A stretch of DNA of 64,000 nt, from NCBI GenBank assembly GCA_020186115.1, contig WSYJ01000125.1, positions 310,001 through 374,000 of the forward strand. Reading direction: 5' to 3'. Of the stretch, positions 39,217 through 49,919 are shown piece after piece. The stretch is from Histomonas meleagridis (Eukaryota; Parabasalia; Tritrichomonadida; Dientamoebidae). A model generated the notes under the pieces. That model did no database searches, was not told the origin of the DNA, and was given only the letters and a program-made list of their open reading frames with translations. The translations under genes and the position numbers were made by a program. Within the stretch, counting starts at the first letter, position 1. Every line of letters begins with the position of its first letter.

Positions 39217-42200
39217 AATTTACACTCAATTTCAGCAAATTTCGATCTTCTTTCGAAAGAGTTGATACCAAGAATTCCTTATCATAAACTTGTCCAGATG
39301 ACAACCGAATTAATTCTGATCTCACTCTATTACATAAATTAATTTTACTTTTCATTTCGTCTACTTTTTCTTGTAATTTAAGGATTTCGTCTTGGTAATG
39401 TAATTGTGAATCTTCTGATTTATGCATTATACTTAATTTTTCTTGCCTTTGTTCTTTTATTTTATTGTTTAATTCCACTGCTCTTGACTCTAAGACAGAT
39501 ATCTTTTCTTCTTGTCCTTTCTGTATTTTTTTAAATACGTTTGCATAATGTCTCATTATTTGGTCTTTTTTCTTTTCGAAATTACAATTCGAAAGGAAAT
39601 CGTTAGCTTGATTTAATGTACCACCTTCGAATCCTTGGAATTTTGCATTTGCCATGAAGGTATCATATTCATCCATTATGTTTCTAGCATTAGAAATAAA
39701 ATCAAGACATTTTTTAATGTTAGTTTCAGTTAGTTTTGTGTTACTTGTAACTTTAACAGTTGAAAGAAGTTTGGATATTAATGTACTTTCATTTTTCTCA
39801 AGTTTTAGAAGTTTTTTAATATATTGAATCAGCGAATCTTCATTTTCAACTTTAAGAATTTTTATTAATTTATCGATAATTTTTTGTTTTGATTCTTTAT
39901 CGTTTTTAAGTGATTTAATATTATCATATAATGTAATTCCTTTATTATCATCAATGTTTAAAAGTTGATTTAGTTTTCTAATAAGTGATGATTGAGAAAG
40001 TAAATGATTTTTAAGGTTTGTTGGTAATTCTTGTAAATTATTAAACTTAAAGAATGATCTAAATTGTTGTTCAAGTTGTTGAAGAATAAATATTTTATTT
40101 TTTAATTCTGAATCAAGTGTTTTAATTTTGTTTTGCATTTGCAAAATCGATTCTTTTAGAGTAGAAGAAATATTAGAATTTGTTGAAAAGTTTCCTAAAC
40201 TAAAGATAATTGATTTTATTTCATTTAATTCTTTTGAAAGATTTTTGTTTTGTCCATTTAATTGTTTATTTTTGTTTTGGAGTTCTTGAATCGCACGATT
40301 TATATTTTTATTCTCTTCAATCATTTTTAACCTTTCTCTATTTAAAGATTCGTTTATAGTTGCAATACTTGTGTTTATTGATTTTAATTCTTCGTTTTTA
40401 GTACTTAAATTATTATTATTTTCTAAAATTATCGAGTTTTCATTAAAAAGTTTTGAATTCTTTTTATTAAGTTTATCTACTTCAGTGTAAAGTTGTTCAA
40501 TTTGTTTATTAAGTTTTTTGTTCTTATTTTTGGCTTGATTTAATCTTTCAATACTTTGATTAAATTCATCAACTTTTTCTTCTGCATCACTTTTATTATC
40601 AAAATCGAAACTTATATTTAACTTTTCTTCGAAAATTGAATTTATATTTTCATATTTTGATAATTTTTCTTGATATTGTTTATTAGTATTTTGAAGTTTA
40701 CTTATTGATTTAATAATTGATAAACAATCAGGACCTAATTTATAATTGCTTAAACTTGAAACGTTTTCTTCGTTTTCTAATAAAATCCTTAAATTTCTAT
40801 TAAATTTAATAAAATCTGCAATGAGATTAGGAATATCTTGTAAATCATTAAATTTGATTTCACTATTCATTTCATTTGATAAATTGTGCTTATAATCACT
40901 TAAAAATTGTATAATTGTTTTCTCTTTGTTTTCATATGGAATTTTTAATCCAAATAAATTGTAAATATCATTAAGACATTTTTCATAACCTGAAATTTTT
41001 TGATCTTTTTTATAATTAACCTTTTTAATATTATCAATATATGAATCTTCATCATTAAATTGATATTCATTTTCATTTGAAAATTCTTTTTTAATAATAT
41101 TAAACATTGAAACATAATTTTCATTTTGCTTTTTAAGTTTATCTATTTGATCTAAAACATTTTCATTACCAAATTCAGTTTGCATTTTTTGGATATAACA
41201 ATTTTCATCTTTTGATTTTTGTTTTATTTTATGAAATTGCTTGTTCAAAATTTGAGATTCCTTTTTAATGTTTTGTACACTACCTAATAAATCATCATTT
41301 GGAGTAATATCCAAAATTTTATATATTTTTCTTTTCAATAATTCATTTTCTTTATAATATTTATCTTTATTCATAAGTAAATCATTAATAATTGTAACAA
41401 TATTATTCACATCAACTTTTTCTATATTAGTATAAATAGTTATAATGCTTTGAAGTCTTGAAATGAAATTAAAATATTTTTGTTTTATTTTGGTTAATTC
41501 TTTATCTTTTTTATTTCCTTCAATTATATAATCTGATAAAACATTACTAAATTCTTTAATTGAATTAAAGATAAAATATTTCTTAAATTTATCCAGGAAA
41601 TTATTTTGTTCATTTTCAATTTCTTTAATTCTTTTATTTGAATTCATATTTTTAGCTTTTTCTAAATTTAATTGTTTTAACATATTCTTAAATGCTTCTG
41701 TTATACTCGAATTATTATCGAAATATTTAGGATATTTATTTTTAAGTTCATTAATTTCATATGTCATAAAGTTCATTTTTTGTTGTCTTTTTCTTAATTC
41801 AGTTAAAATGTTCGAATCTGATGTCAGATGGAAAATTTGACTTATTTCATTTTGGAAAGTATTATATTTAGAATTAATTTGCTTATTTTCTAAATCGTCT
41901 TGTAAATGATTTCTTTCCTGAGCAATATTTGTTAATTCGATAATTTTTTGCTTAGATTTATTTAAATCTAAATTTAATTGTTTGATTTGTGAATCTTTTT
42001 GTTTTATTTCATCTTCTAAAAGTTCAACATTTTCAAGTGAATTCGATAATGAAGCAATTTGACTTTCCAAATGTAATTTAAGATCATCAATTTCATATTC
42101 CTTTTGTAAACTTTCTTCTTTTTCTTTTTTCATTTTATCTCTCACATTACTATAATTTTCTTTGATTTGAGAATATTTATCTTGATAAAGTTCTAATAAT

Positions 42201-43642
42201 TCTTTTTGTTGAGTTAATATGTTGAATTGTTGATTAATCATTGCTTTCTTTTCTTTAATATCTTCGGTATATTTCGAAATTTCGAAGTTTGCCTTTGAAA
42301 CAACATTTTCAAGTTCTTTTTTCTCTTCTTCAAGCTGTTTCACTTTATCTTGAAGTGATTTAACTACTGACCAAGCATTCTTTTGAGAAGTGGACAAAAC
42401 ATCAATTTTATTTGTAAACTGCTTTTCTAATTCTTCTATAGCTTTATTATATTTAGTTTCGGGTGATTCTATACTTGACATTTGTGTTATTCTTTGTTTT
42501 AGACTAATATTTTCTTTATTTAATGTATCTGTAAATTGATTTGATACTTCAATTTGTTGCTTCAATGTATCAATTTCATTTTGCATATCCAAAATGTTGG
42601 AATTATCAATAGAACGTTTAGAACATTCTTGTTGAGCTTCATAAAGTTCTTTCTTTAAGGTTGCATTTTCAGTCATTAGCTTTTCCAATTGATTTGTTGC
42701 TAATTCAAGTGATTTTTGAAGTGATGCTGAATTATTATTATCATCAATAATATTTGGGATAATGTTTGCCTTTGATTCTTGATTTAATTCTTCTTTTAAT
42801 TGTTGGATTATGATGTCTTTTTCCTTAAGCATTTGAATAAGATTATTATCTTGATTCGGAATTGAAATATTTGTATTCGAAGATGCAACATTAGGAAATG
42901 AATTAATAAGATCCCTAATGTTATTACATTTCTTTTTAATTTCTGTAAATGTAATTCTGATTGATGTGTCATCAATGTCATCAGGTTGGATTGCATCAAA
43001 CATCTGGAGAAGACGAATCACTTCCCCTTCAAATTTAAGTATTTGTTGTTCATTTTTTGGGCGAATATTTTCCTTTTCTTTTAACGATTCAAAAACTTTA
43101 GATATTTGATTTTTATATGTTGATAAAATTCTTTTTTGCTTATCTATTTCTTCTTGAACTCCTTTCCTTAATTCAAATAAAAAATCTTTAATTAAGATGG
43201 AATTATATCTAAAACCAACTACATTTGTTAAATAAGATGAAAAAGTATGCATATCATTTAGTTTTGTATGTTGCTTGCATTTAGATATGAATTCCTTTAA
43301 ATCACCATTTGAATCATAAATCTTATCTAAATTTTTTAATTGATCTAAATAAGAATTCATAATTTTTGGTTGAAGTATATTATTAGACTCTTGGATTTTA
43401 AGCAGATTGTACATTAAGTATGAAATAAAAATCTCTTTTTCAGAATCTAATTCATTGGAAATTATTGTTTTAAGATATTCTTCACCCTTTTGATTTGATG
43501 AAATAAAACTTTCTATTATTGAATTAAATGTACAAGTTAAAGATTTTTTTCTTTCTGTAATGAGTAGTGTAGAGATTTCTTTTTCATTCATTTGGCGCCA
43601 ATTTATTCCGGCTAAACCCCTCTCAAAATGTGACGCTTGCAT
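39215..43642 (-). CDS. Giant coiled-coil protein
   Basis: About 1475 residues if started at the ATG at 43642 (MQASHFERGLAGINWRQM), or 1458 from the ATG at 43591 (MNEKEISTLLITERKK). An Inr-like TCACAT lies shortly before the first, so 43642 is reported. The first ~250 residues are globular and mostly helical (SYLTNVVGFRYNSILIKDFL). From about residue 260 almost everything is heptad-like coiled coil rich in Lys, Glu, Asn and Gln with many short breaks. No motor, kinase or membrane motif. Candidates are centrosomal, kinetochore, Golgi or cytoskeletal scaffolds; sequence cannot choose. Frame is intact over more than 4 kb, indicating selection. An upstream TTGGCGCCAA palindrome lies beside the second ATG. 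Confidence 0.85.
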   Translation of the reverse strand: MQASHFERGLAGINWRQMNEKEISTLLITERKKSLTCTFNSIIESFISSNQKGEEYLKTIISNELDSEKEIFISYLMYNLLKIQESNNILQPKIMNSYLDQLKNLDKIYDSNGDLKEFISKCKQHTKLNDMHTFSSYLTNVVGFRYNSILIKDFLFELRKGVQEEIDKQKRILSTYKNQISKVFESLKEKENIRPKNEQQILKFEGEVIRLLQMFDAIQPDDIDDTSIRITFTEIKKKCNNIRDLINSFPNVASSNTNISIPNQDNNLIQMLKEKDIIIQQLKEELNQESKANIIPNIIDDNNNSASLQKSLELATNQLEKLMTENATLKKELYEAQQECSKRSIDNSNILDMQNEIDTLKQQIEVSNQFTDTLNKENISLKQRITQMSSIESPETKYNKAIEELEKQFTNKIDVLSTSQKNAWSVVKSLQDKVKQLEEEKKELENVVSKANFEISKYTEDIKEKKAMINQQFNILTQQKELLELYQDKYSQIKENYSNVRDKMKKEKEESLQKEYEIDDLKLHLESQIASLSNSLENVELLEDEIKQKDSQIKQLNLDLNKSKQKIIELTNIAQERNHLQDDLENKQINSKYNTFQNEISQIFHLTSDSNILTELRKRQQKMNFMTYEINELKNKYPKYFDNNSSITEAFKNMLKQLNLEKAKNMNSNKRIKEIENEQNNFLDKFKKYFIFNSIKEFSNVLSDYIIEGNKKDKELTKIKQKYFNFISRLQSIITIYTNIEKVDVNNIVTIINDLLMNKDKYYKENELLKRKIYKILDITPNDDLLGSVQNIKKESQILNKQFHKIKQKSKDENCYIQKMQTEFGNENVLDQIDKLKKQNENYVSMFNIIKKEFSNENEYQFNDEDSYIDNIKKVNYKKDQKISGYEKCLNDIYNLFGLKIPYENKEKTIIQFLSDYKHNLSNEMNSEIKFNDLQDIPNLIADFIKFNRNLRILLENEENVSSLSNYKLGPDCLSIIKSISKLQNTNKQYQEKLSKYENINSIFEEKLNISFDFDNKSDAEEKVDEFNQSIERLNQAKNKNKKLNKQIEQLYTEVDKLNKKNSKLFNENSIILENNNNLSTKNEELKSINTSIATINESLNRERLKMIEENKNINRAIQELQNKNKQLNGQNKNLSKELNEIKSIIFSLGNFSTNSNISSTLKESILQMQNKIKTLDSELKNKIFILQQLEQQFRSFFKFNNLQELPTNLKNHLLSQSSLIRKLNQLLNIDDNKGITLYDNIKSLKNDKESKQKIIDKLIKILKVENEDSLIQYIKKLLKLEKNESTLISKLLSTVKVTSNTKLTETNIKKCLDFISNARNIMDEYDTFMANAKFQGFEGGTLNQANDFLSNCNFEKKKDQIMRHYANVFKKIQKGQEEKISVLESRAVELNNKIKEQRQEKLSIMHKSEDSQLHYQDEILKLQEKVDEMKSKINLCNRVRSELIRLSSGQVYDKEFLVSTLSKEDRNLLKLSVN
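43592..43601. promoter_or_regulatory. GGCGCC palindrome at the start of the coiled-coil gene
   Basis: TTGGCGCCAA is a perfect 10-nt palindrome resembling an E2F-type site (TTTSGCGC), directly adjoining the alternative ATG at 43591. A related TTGGCGCC occurs just inside the HMG-box gene start (50491-50498). Functional status is conjecture. Confidence 0.3.
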
Positions 43643-44525
43643 ACATTCATTGTAATCTATGTGAGGACAAGCAATAAAAAGAAATATAGGCAAGTTTTAA
43701 TTCATTTCATATTTAATATTATCCAAATTTATTTTTTTTTTTTATACTTTAAGATTAATGTATATTTCTTATTCATATATAGAAATAATTGGAGATTTAA
43801 CATCTTTTGACGGTGTACTGTAAGTTGTTAAATCTGTTTTCTATTTTTTTAAGCCAATGAAACAAAACTATATCAAATAAATTTTTATTGACAAGACCAA
43901 ATTGAGGATTATTTCGTGTACTTTGATATAAAATTTTGACTCCTGATATTTTTCTTGACAGATGGAGATATAAATCCGAGAGTCTCGTGTCTTTGGGAAA
44001 TTTCCCACAAATATCTGAACGGTTAAACAGACAATTTCACATGTTATTGAATTCAAAAGCACTTAATTTTAATCGTACTCATGTCAAAAGTCATTTTACA
44101 ACAACACCCTTGAAAAGGGACTTGTCAAGTACTGGAATTATTAAAATAAAATTATCTCCGAATATAATTAAAATAATAGCTTGCACTGAATACATTTTAA
44201 TATGTACAATAGATGTTAATGCATTATTTTCAACATAATATTATTGTAATTTTGACAATCGAAGGGATATTATTGTTTGAAGATTTTTGTAATTGAAAAG
44301 ATAATTCTTTAAGGTTCATTTGTATTGTTTACAAACGCCATTGTTTTGAGAATTTTGTAACGTTTCAGAATTTTTTAGTAAATTCATACTCCTTAGATGT
44401 TTACTTTATTATATCTCTTAAGCAATATAAAGTATCCCATGTTTTGTCAACTGATGTATCAAATAATCTGTTTGAAAATTCCATTTTTTATTATCATTTT
44501 ATTCTATATTCATAAACATAATATT
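43643..44525. other. Intergenic between divergent coiled-coil and BspA-like genes
   Basis: About 880 nt. A frame at 43936-44238 translates without recognisable similarity and is not called. TCATAAAC at about 44511, an Inr match, lies 15 nt before the BspA-like ATG. Confidence 0.45.
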
Positions 44526-46336
44526 ATGCGCTTGGAGTGCTACCGTCGCATCTATTTCTTTACATATATTTTCATTCTATTTTTGTCACACACAAATGAA
44601 ATTTTCGATGATGCAACAGGTACTTTGACTATAAATAATGATGATGATTTAAAAGGAATATACAATTACCAAGAAAGCACCAAATACATCATAATTAATG
44701 GTGGAGCAAATGGAATCACTGAAATTACAACTTATGCTTTCAATACATGGCCTTTGTTATATTCAGTTGAAATTGGTGATTCTGTTAAAACTGTGGGTAC
44801 ATATGCTTTTCAATATAGTCCAATAGAAATTTCTAGTTTAAATTTACTGAAGGACTAGAATCAATTGAACAAGCTGCATTTATGTATTGTAATTTAAAAA
44901 ACGTTGTTATCCCAAATTCAGTAAAGAAAATAGCGATGAATGGTTTTAGTAATTGTTATAGTTTAGAATCTATAATACTTGGAGAAAATCTCGAAGAAAT
45001 TGGTGTGACTGCATTTTCTTCGTGTTCTTCATTGCCTAATATTACAATACCAAAATCAGTTACTTCAATTGGATCTGGGTGTTTTAATCAATGCTCAAAT
45101 CTTCAATTTATCAAAGTTGTAAGTGAAAATCCTTCATATTCAAATTATAATGAAAATGATGGTGTTCTTTATAATAAATCATTAACAACTATTGTTTGTT
45201 ATCCAGCTGCAATTACAAGTAAAAGCATTGAAATCAATGTAAACGAAATTGGACGAAATTCGTTTTATATGTGTAACTCACTTGAAGAAATTGAGATCTC
45301 AGGTTCAGACATTATATTTAATAGTTATGCAATTTATTCATGTTCTAATTTGAATTCGCTTATTGTTAAAGGTAATATAATCGACATGGGATCATATGTA
45401 TTTAATCAATGCGGAAATCTAAAATGTTTTTATTATTATGGAGATTCAAATCCACAAGTGACAACAACCTCTTTTACAGGCTGTTCAATAGATAAAGTTA
45501 TGGTATTAGACACATATGATATTGATTTTGGCTCTTTGGAAGTAGTACATGCAACAGCATTAGAGGGGTGCAATCCATGGCTCTTATCTACACAAACATT
45601 TTCAATGTCGAATACATTTTCTAAATCAAATACATATTCACAGTCAAATACATATACACAATCAAATACATATACACAGTCAAATACATATACAAAATCA
45701 AATACATATACACAGTCAAATACATATACAAAATCAAATCCACTTGATCAACCTATCACAGAATCTCAATTAAATACATTTTCTGATTCGAGTTCATTCA
45801 TCCATGTGTTTACACAATCAGACACATTCACAGGATCATTACAAGAAGGTGCAATTTTGTCACATTCTTATGTCCAAACTCTTTCATGTTCAGTTACTAT
45901 AACATATTTCGTAATGATTAAGTCAACATATACTATCACAATGTCAATGTCCAATTTTGAACACACATACATCAATACAATAATATATTATGAATATGAA
46001 ATTTTTGCTTATTCTTCTTATTATCAATTTTACTCAGATTTTTATACAATATTATATCATAATGAAAACATTGATAATAATAATAATAATGATATAATTA
46101 TTGGTGTCTGTGTTGCAATTGTTGTGGTTTTAATTGTTTTATTTGTTGTTATTTTTCTTATTCGTAAATATAAAATCAAACAAAATAGTTTGGAATATGA
46201 AAATGAAAGAGAAATTGATCAGCCAAATGATGAAGAAACAAATAATAACTTCTCTGCTGGAATAAAATTGCCTCATGTTGATGAGGATCCATTTGCAGTC
46301 GATTTCAAAGAAGACAATCAAATTGTTAATATATAA
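44526..46336 (+). pseudogene. BspA-like surface protein with one frameshift
   Basis: The start at ATG 44526 gives MRLECYRRIYFFTYIFILFLSHTNEIFDD, a signal peptide followed by the N-terminal BspA signature. TpLRR units follow (SVEIGDSVKTVGTYAF). Near 44835 the sequence AGTTTAAATTTACTGAAGG lacks one base: the first frame ends at 44858, while the next frame continues the repeat as FTEGLESIEQAAFMYCNLKNV. From there everything is intact: LRRs, a YSNYNENDGVLY signature, a tandem NTYTQS stalk, an anchor (IIIGVCVAIVVVLIVLFVVIFLI) and an acidic tail ending at 46336. Total about 600 residues. A single frameshift in an otherwise preserved gene means a recent pseudogene or sequence error. Confidence 0.9.
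45598..45738 (+). repeat. 18-nt coding tandem repeat (NTYTQS)
   Basis: About seven copies of an 18-nt unit resembling AATACATATACACAGTCA encode alternating NTYTQS and NTYTKS hexapeptides in the Ser/Thr stalk of the BspA-like protein. Copies differ at one or two bases (CAATCA, CAGTCA, AAATCA), showing serial slippage. Confidence 0.85.
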
Positions 46337-46778
46337 TCAATAAATAATATTTGTATGTATATAACTTATAAATGAAAATTTTAAATGTTTAAATGTTTCT
46401 GGTAATAATTTCGATGGAAAAGAAATTGTGAATTTGATATTCATGTAACATAATAATTTTATTTGCTTCACTAATCTCAAGCATAACTATAATGGAAAAG
46501 ATATCAATCTATATAAACTAACAATCACTCACATCGAAACTTCAAACATTTTTATATAGATAAATAATATTTAAAGTTCTTATATATTTAAAAATAAGAA
46601 AATATATATATATATATAATAAAAACTTGAATCATATAGGTAAATATCATTATTATATTACTATTCAATTTGTTTCTTTGCACTAACAAATCCTGGAAAT
46701 CACATTCATAAAGTTAATAATATTTTGTAATTAAACCAAATTAAAGACATGTGAAAAACATTTATTAATAAAAATAAT
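46337..46778. other. Intergenic between convergent genes
   Basis: About 440 nt of AT-rich sequence with a short (TA)n run near 46602-46619. No gene seen. Confidence 0.5.
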
Positions 46779-49700
46779 TCAATCTTGCTTGTTATCAGCT
46801 GATTCGATCATCATTTTCAACTTGAGATTTTCTTCTTTAAGTTCTTTGTTTACAATTTTTGATTCAGAAAGATGAACTTTAACAAGTTCAAGAGCATTTC
46901 TAAGGTTTTCTATAGCATTATTTAAGTGAACTCTTTCTTTTAAGAATCCTTCATTAGCTTTTTTAAGTGACTCATTATCTTTTAATAATATTTTAATTTT
47001 TTCATCCGCATTTTTATTAACATTTATCATCTTTTCATACAATTTTTGTAAATCAGAATTTTCTTTGATAATTAAATCTCGTTCATTATTAGAATCATCC
47101 AATTTTTTTTGAAGTTTTTCCATTTCAAAATTTATGTTTTGATATGTTTTAAATTCATTATAGAGTTTTTCATATTTCTTTCGTTCTTCTTCTAGAGCAG
47201 AATTTAGTTTTATGTTTTTACGTGCTAATTTTTTAATATTTTTATTATTATTTGAATCCATTTGATTAACAATGTTTTCTTTATTCGAAGTAATTTCTTC
47301 TTTTTGTTGAATAAGTTTATCAATTTCTCTTTTATATTTTTCTATTTCATTTTCAAGATTTATTTTATATTTTTGTTCATTTATTTCAATATTAAGTTTT
47401 GCTTTATTAAGTTCTTCCTTCATTAAATTATTTTCATTTAAATGGTTTTGTATTAATATAAGTTTCTCATTATTTGATTTTTCGAGTTTATTAATTTCAT
47501 TTTTATACGAATCTATTTTTTGATTGGATAAAAGTAGTTGATTTCGAAGGTCTTTATTTTCTTGAATCAATTTAGAATTTTGTTTCTTTATTGAAGAACT
47601 TTCATTTACCTTTTGTTTTATTTTTATAATTTTTTCTTTAAAGTTTTGGAATTGATTTTCAAGTTCATTATCTTTTTGCTTTGATAATGCTACGTTCTTT
47701 TTCAAAGATTCGATTTCATTTAAGAAACTTTGGATTTGAGTCATATTATTATATTCACTATTTTCATTATATTCGATTTCTTCTTTAATTCTTTCTTCTG
47801 ACTCTTGTAAAGTTGAAACATATGTTTGGTTTTCTACTTCTAATCTTTTACATTTGGTTTCTAAGAGATTATTTAATTCTTTAAGTCGTGTATATTGATT
47901 TGATAGATCATTTATTTGTTTATTTTTTGCATTTAATTCTTGTTTTGCTTGATGATATTTCTGTTTCGTTCGAATTAATTTTGCAGAATTTATATTATTT
48001 TCTTTATTTTGCTTTAAATTAAAATTTCCTTGGATTTCATCAGAAAGATTTTCGATTTCATCGTCAAATTGTTCTGTTTCAAAATTAGAATCACTCGAAG
48101 AATTACTTAGATGATTTAATGAAGGATTTTCATTATTTAGTGGAAATTGATTTAACAATTGTTTATTTGAATCAATCAAATCAATTAAATTATTATTTAA
48201 TTTTTGATTTTCATTAATTACTTTATTTAATCTGTTTTCTTTTTCATCTCTTGAATCTTGCAAATTTTTTTTTTCATTCTTTAATAATAAAATTTCTGAT
48301 TGCAATTCATTAATTTTGGATTTATTTTGTTGATTTTCTTCTTGTAAATCCTTTTTTTGTTCCTCCAATTTATTATTTTTTTCCTTTTCATTTCGAAGAG
48401 ATTCACGTAGTTCTTGAATAGTTTTAACATCAAAATTTTTTTCATTTTGAAGATTTTCATTAATTCTTTTCATTGATATTATGACAGAATTTAGTTCATT
48501 AATTTTGTTATTACTATTATCATTTATGGATGTATCTATTGAATGCCTAAATGATTCATATTCTATGTTATCTAATTTATTGATTTGCTTTTTTAGTTTT
48601 GCAACTTTCTTTTTTAATTTTTGATTTTTTGTATTCAATTCTTCGTTGGATTTCATTATATTATTTATTTGTTGAACTTTTGCATCTTTTTCATTTTGAG
48701 AAATTTCTTTAATTTTTTGTATTTTTTGTTGAAGATTTTCTATTGTTGAAAGTGCGCTTAATTTTTGGTTAATTTGATTCTCTAAATCTTTGCTCTTAAC
48801 ATCAAAATCAGCCTTTAATTGTTTATAACTTGATCTTATTTGTTCGAGTTCATTTTCTTGTTCTTGAATTTTTTGTTGAAGTTCATTCATTCTTTGGTTA
48901 TATTTTAATTGCGTTTTGTCTGTTTTGGTTTCATAAGAAAGAGTAACTCTTTGTAATTCTTCATTTTTACGTTGATTTTCTACTCTTAGTTCTGTTAAAA
49001 GACTTTCATTTCGAATATATTTTTTCTTCAAATCTTCAAATTTTACTTCATTTGATTTTGATATTTTTTCAAGTTCGTCAAACTTACTTAGAAGATTCGA
49101 ATTCTCCTCTTTTAATTCTTTAATTATTTGGTTTGCGTTTGTTTCTTTTTCTTTTGCTTCTGAAAGTTGTTGCATTAAGTTTGCATTATTCTTTATTTCT
49201 GAAAATATTTGATCATTTGATTGTGATAAATCTTTATTTTTGTCCTTGTATTTCTTAATCGTATTGTTTAAGCTTTTCACTTTATTTTTTAGTTCAATAT
49301 TTTCTTTTTGTAACTCTGTTAATGAATCCTGATGAAGTATTTTATGCTTATTAAAATCTTCATTTACTTGATTGAGTTGTAGCTTTAGTTTACTTATATC
49401 ATTTTTTAATAATGCGGATTCTTTTTCTTTCTCACTTTTTACTTTTTCGTATTCTTTTGTCAAATATTCTATTTGAGAATTTGCTTGCTTCAGTGACGAT
49501 TCCAATTCATTCCTAATAACACCTATTCTTGCCAGTTCAATGGTTGCTGCATTTAATTGATCTTGTGTGATATTTCCTAAATTTTCGTTATTTGCAATTA
49601 AATCATGTTGTCTTTTTAGTTGATCTTGTAGTTGATTATTTCTTTTTAAGAGTTTTTCTATTTCATTTTTATATTTTTGCTTGAGTTGTTTTTTCTTATT

Positions 49701-49829
49701 TCTAATCTTTTCTTTCATTGACTGAAATAATTGATTAATTTCTCCTAAAATTTCTGGTTGCTGTGTTGAAAGCCTTAGTAATTCTGGAATTTCGTTTTGA
49801 ATTGAAAGATCTGTTAATGATTTTTCCAT
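46779..49829 (-). CDS. Coiled-coil protein, 1016 residues
   Basis: ATG start (MEKSLTDLSIQNEIPELLRL). After ~20 residues the whole protein is charged heptad-like coiled coil, broken by an acidic Ser/Asn-rich hinge at about residues 565-595 (SLNHLSNSSSDSNFETEQFDDE). There is no head domain, signal or membrane segment. The C-terminus ends ELKEENLKLKMMIESADNKQD. Structural scaffold is the only safe statement; a spindle, basal body or Golgi role cannot be decided. It is the third such gene in the window. Upstream, two direct repeats of TTTTTGGCGG on the opposite strand suggest regulated expression. Confidence 0.85.
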   Translation of the reverse strand: MEKSLTDLSIQNEIPELLRLSTQQPEILGEINQLFQSMKEKIRNKKKQLKQKYKNEIEKLLKRNNQLQDQLKRQHDLIANNENLGNITQDQLNAATIELARIGVIRNELESSLKQANSQIEYLTKEYEKVKSEKEKESALLKNDISKLKLQLNQVNEDFNKHKILHQDSLTELQKENIELKNKVKSLNNTIKKYKDKNKDLSQSNDQIFSEIKNNANLMQQLSEAKEKETNANQIIKELKEENSNLLSKFDELEKISKSNEVKFEDLKKKYIRNESLLTELRVENQRKNEELQRVTLSYETKTDKTQLKYNQRMNELQQKIQEQENELEQIRSSYKQLKADFDVKSKDLENQINQKLSALSTIENLQQKIQKIKEISQNEKDAKVQQINNIMKSNEELNTKNQKLKKKVAKLKKQINKLDNIEYESFRHSIDTSINDNSNNKINELNSVIISMKRINENLQNEKNFDVKTIQELRESLRNEKEKNNKLEEQKKDLQEENQQNKSKINELQSEILLLKNEKKNLQDSRDEKENRLNKVINENQKLNNNLIDLIDSNKQLLNQFPLNNENPSLNHLSNSSSDSNFETEQFDDEIENLSDEIQGNFNLKQNKENNINSAKLIRTKQKYHQAKQELNAKNKQINDLSNQYTRLKELNNLLETKCKRLEVENQTYVSTLQESEERIKEEIEYNENSEYNNMTQIQSFLNEIESLKKNVALSKQKDNELENQFQNFKEKIIKIKQKVNESSSIKKQNSKLIQENKDLRNQLLLSNQKIDSYKNEINKLEKSNNEKLILIQNHLNENNLMKEELNKAKLNIEINEQKYKINLENEIEKYKREIDKLIQQKEEITSNKENIVNQMDSNNNKNIKKLARKNIKLNSALEEERKKYEKLYNEFKTYQNINFEMEKLQKKLDDSNNERDLIIKENSDLQKLYEKMINVNKNADEKIKILLKDNESLKKANEGFLKERVHLNNAIENLRNALELVKVHLSESKIVNKELKEENLKLKMMIESADNKQD

Positions 49830-49860
49830 CTTTACTAAACTCCAGAAAAAAATTTAACGT

Positions 49861-49888
49861 TTTTTGGCGGCATTTCACTTTTTGGCGG
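49861..49888 (-). promoter_or_regulatory. Paired TTTTTGGCGG direct repeats
   Basis: The plus strand shows TTTTTGGCGG at 49861-49870 and again at 49879-49888 (start-to-start 18 nt), 32-59 nt upstream of the coiled-coil ATG at 49829 and just after the stop of the HMG-box gene. The core TTTGGCGG resembles E2F/DP sites of cell-cycle genes in other eukaryotes. Whether trichomonad E2F-like factors use it is inference. Confidence 0.4.
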
Positions 49889-49919
49889 TTATAAAAAAAT
49901 TCAAATTAGCTTTTATTAG

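Noticed and set aside
43643-43693. TTG-initiated extension of the giant coiled-coil protein
   Set aside because: Non-ATG start; an ATG at 43642 with an Inr-like motif just upstream explains the gene.
43936-44238. 100-codon frame between divergent genes
   Set aside because: No recognisable domain and no promoter motif; composition is compatible with chance.
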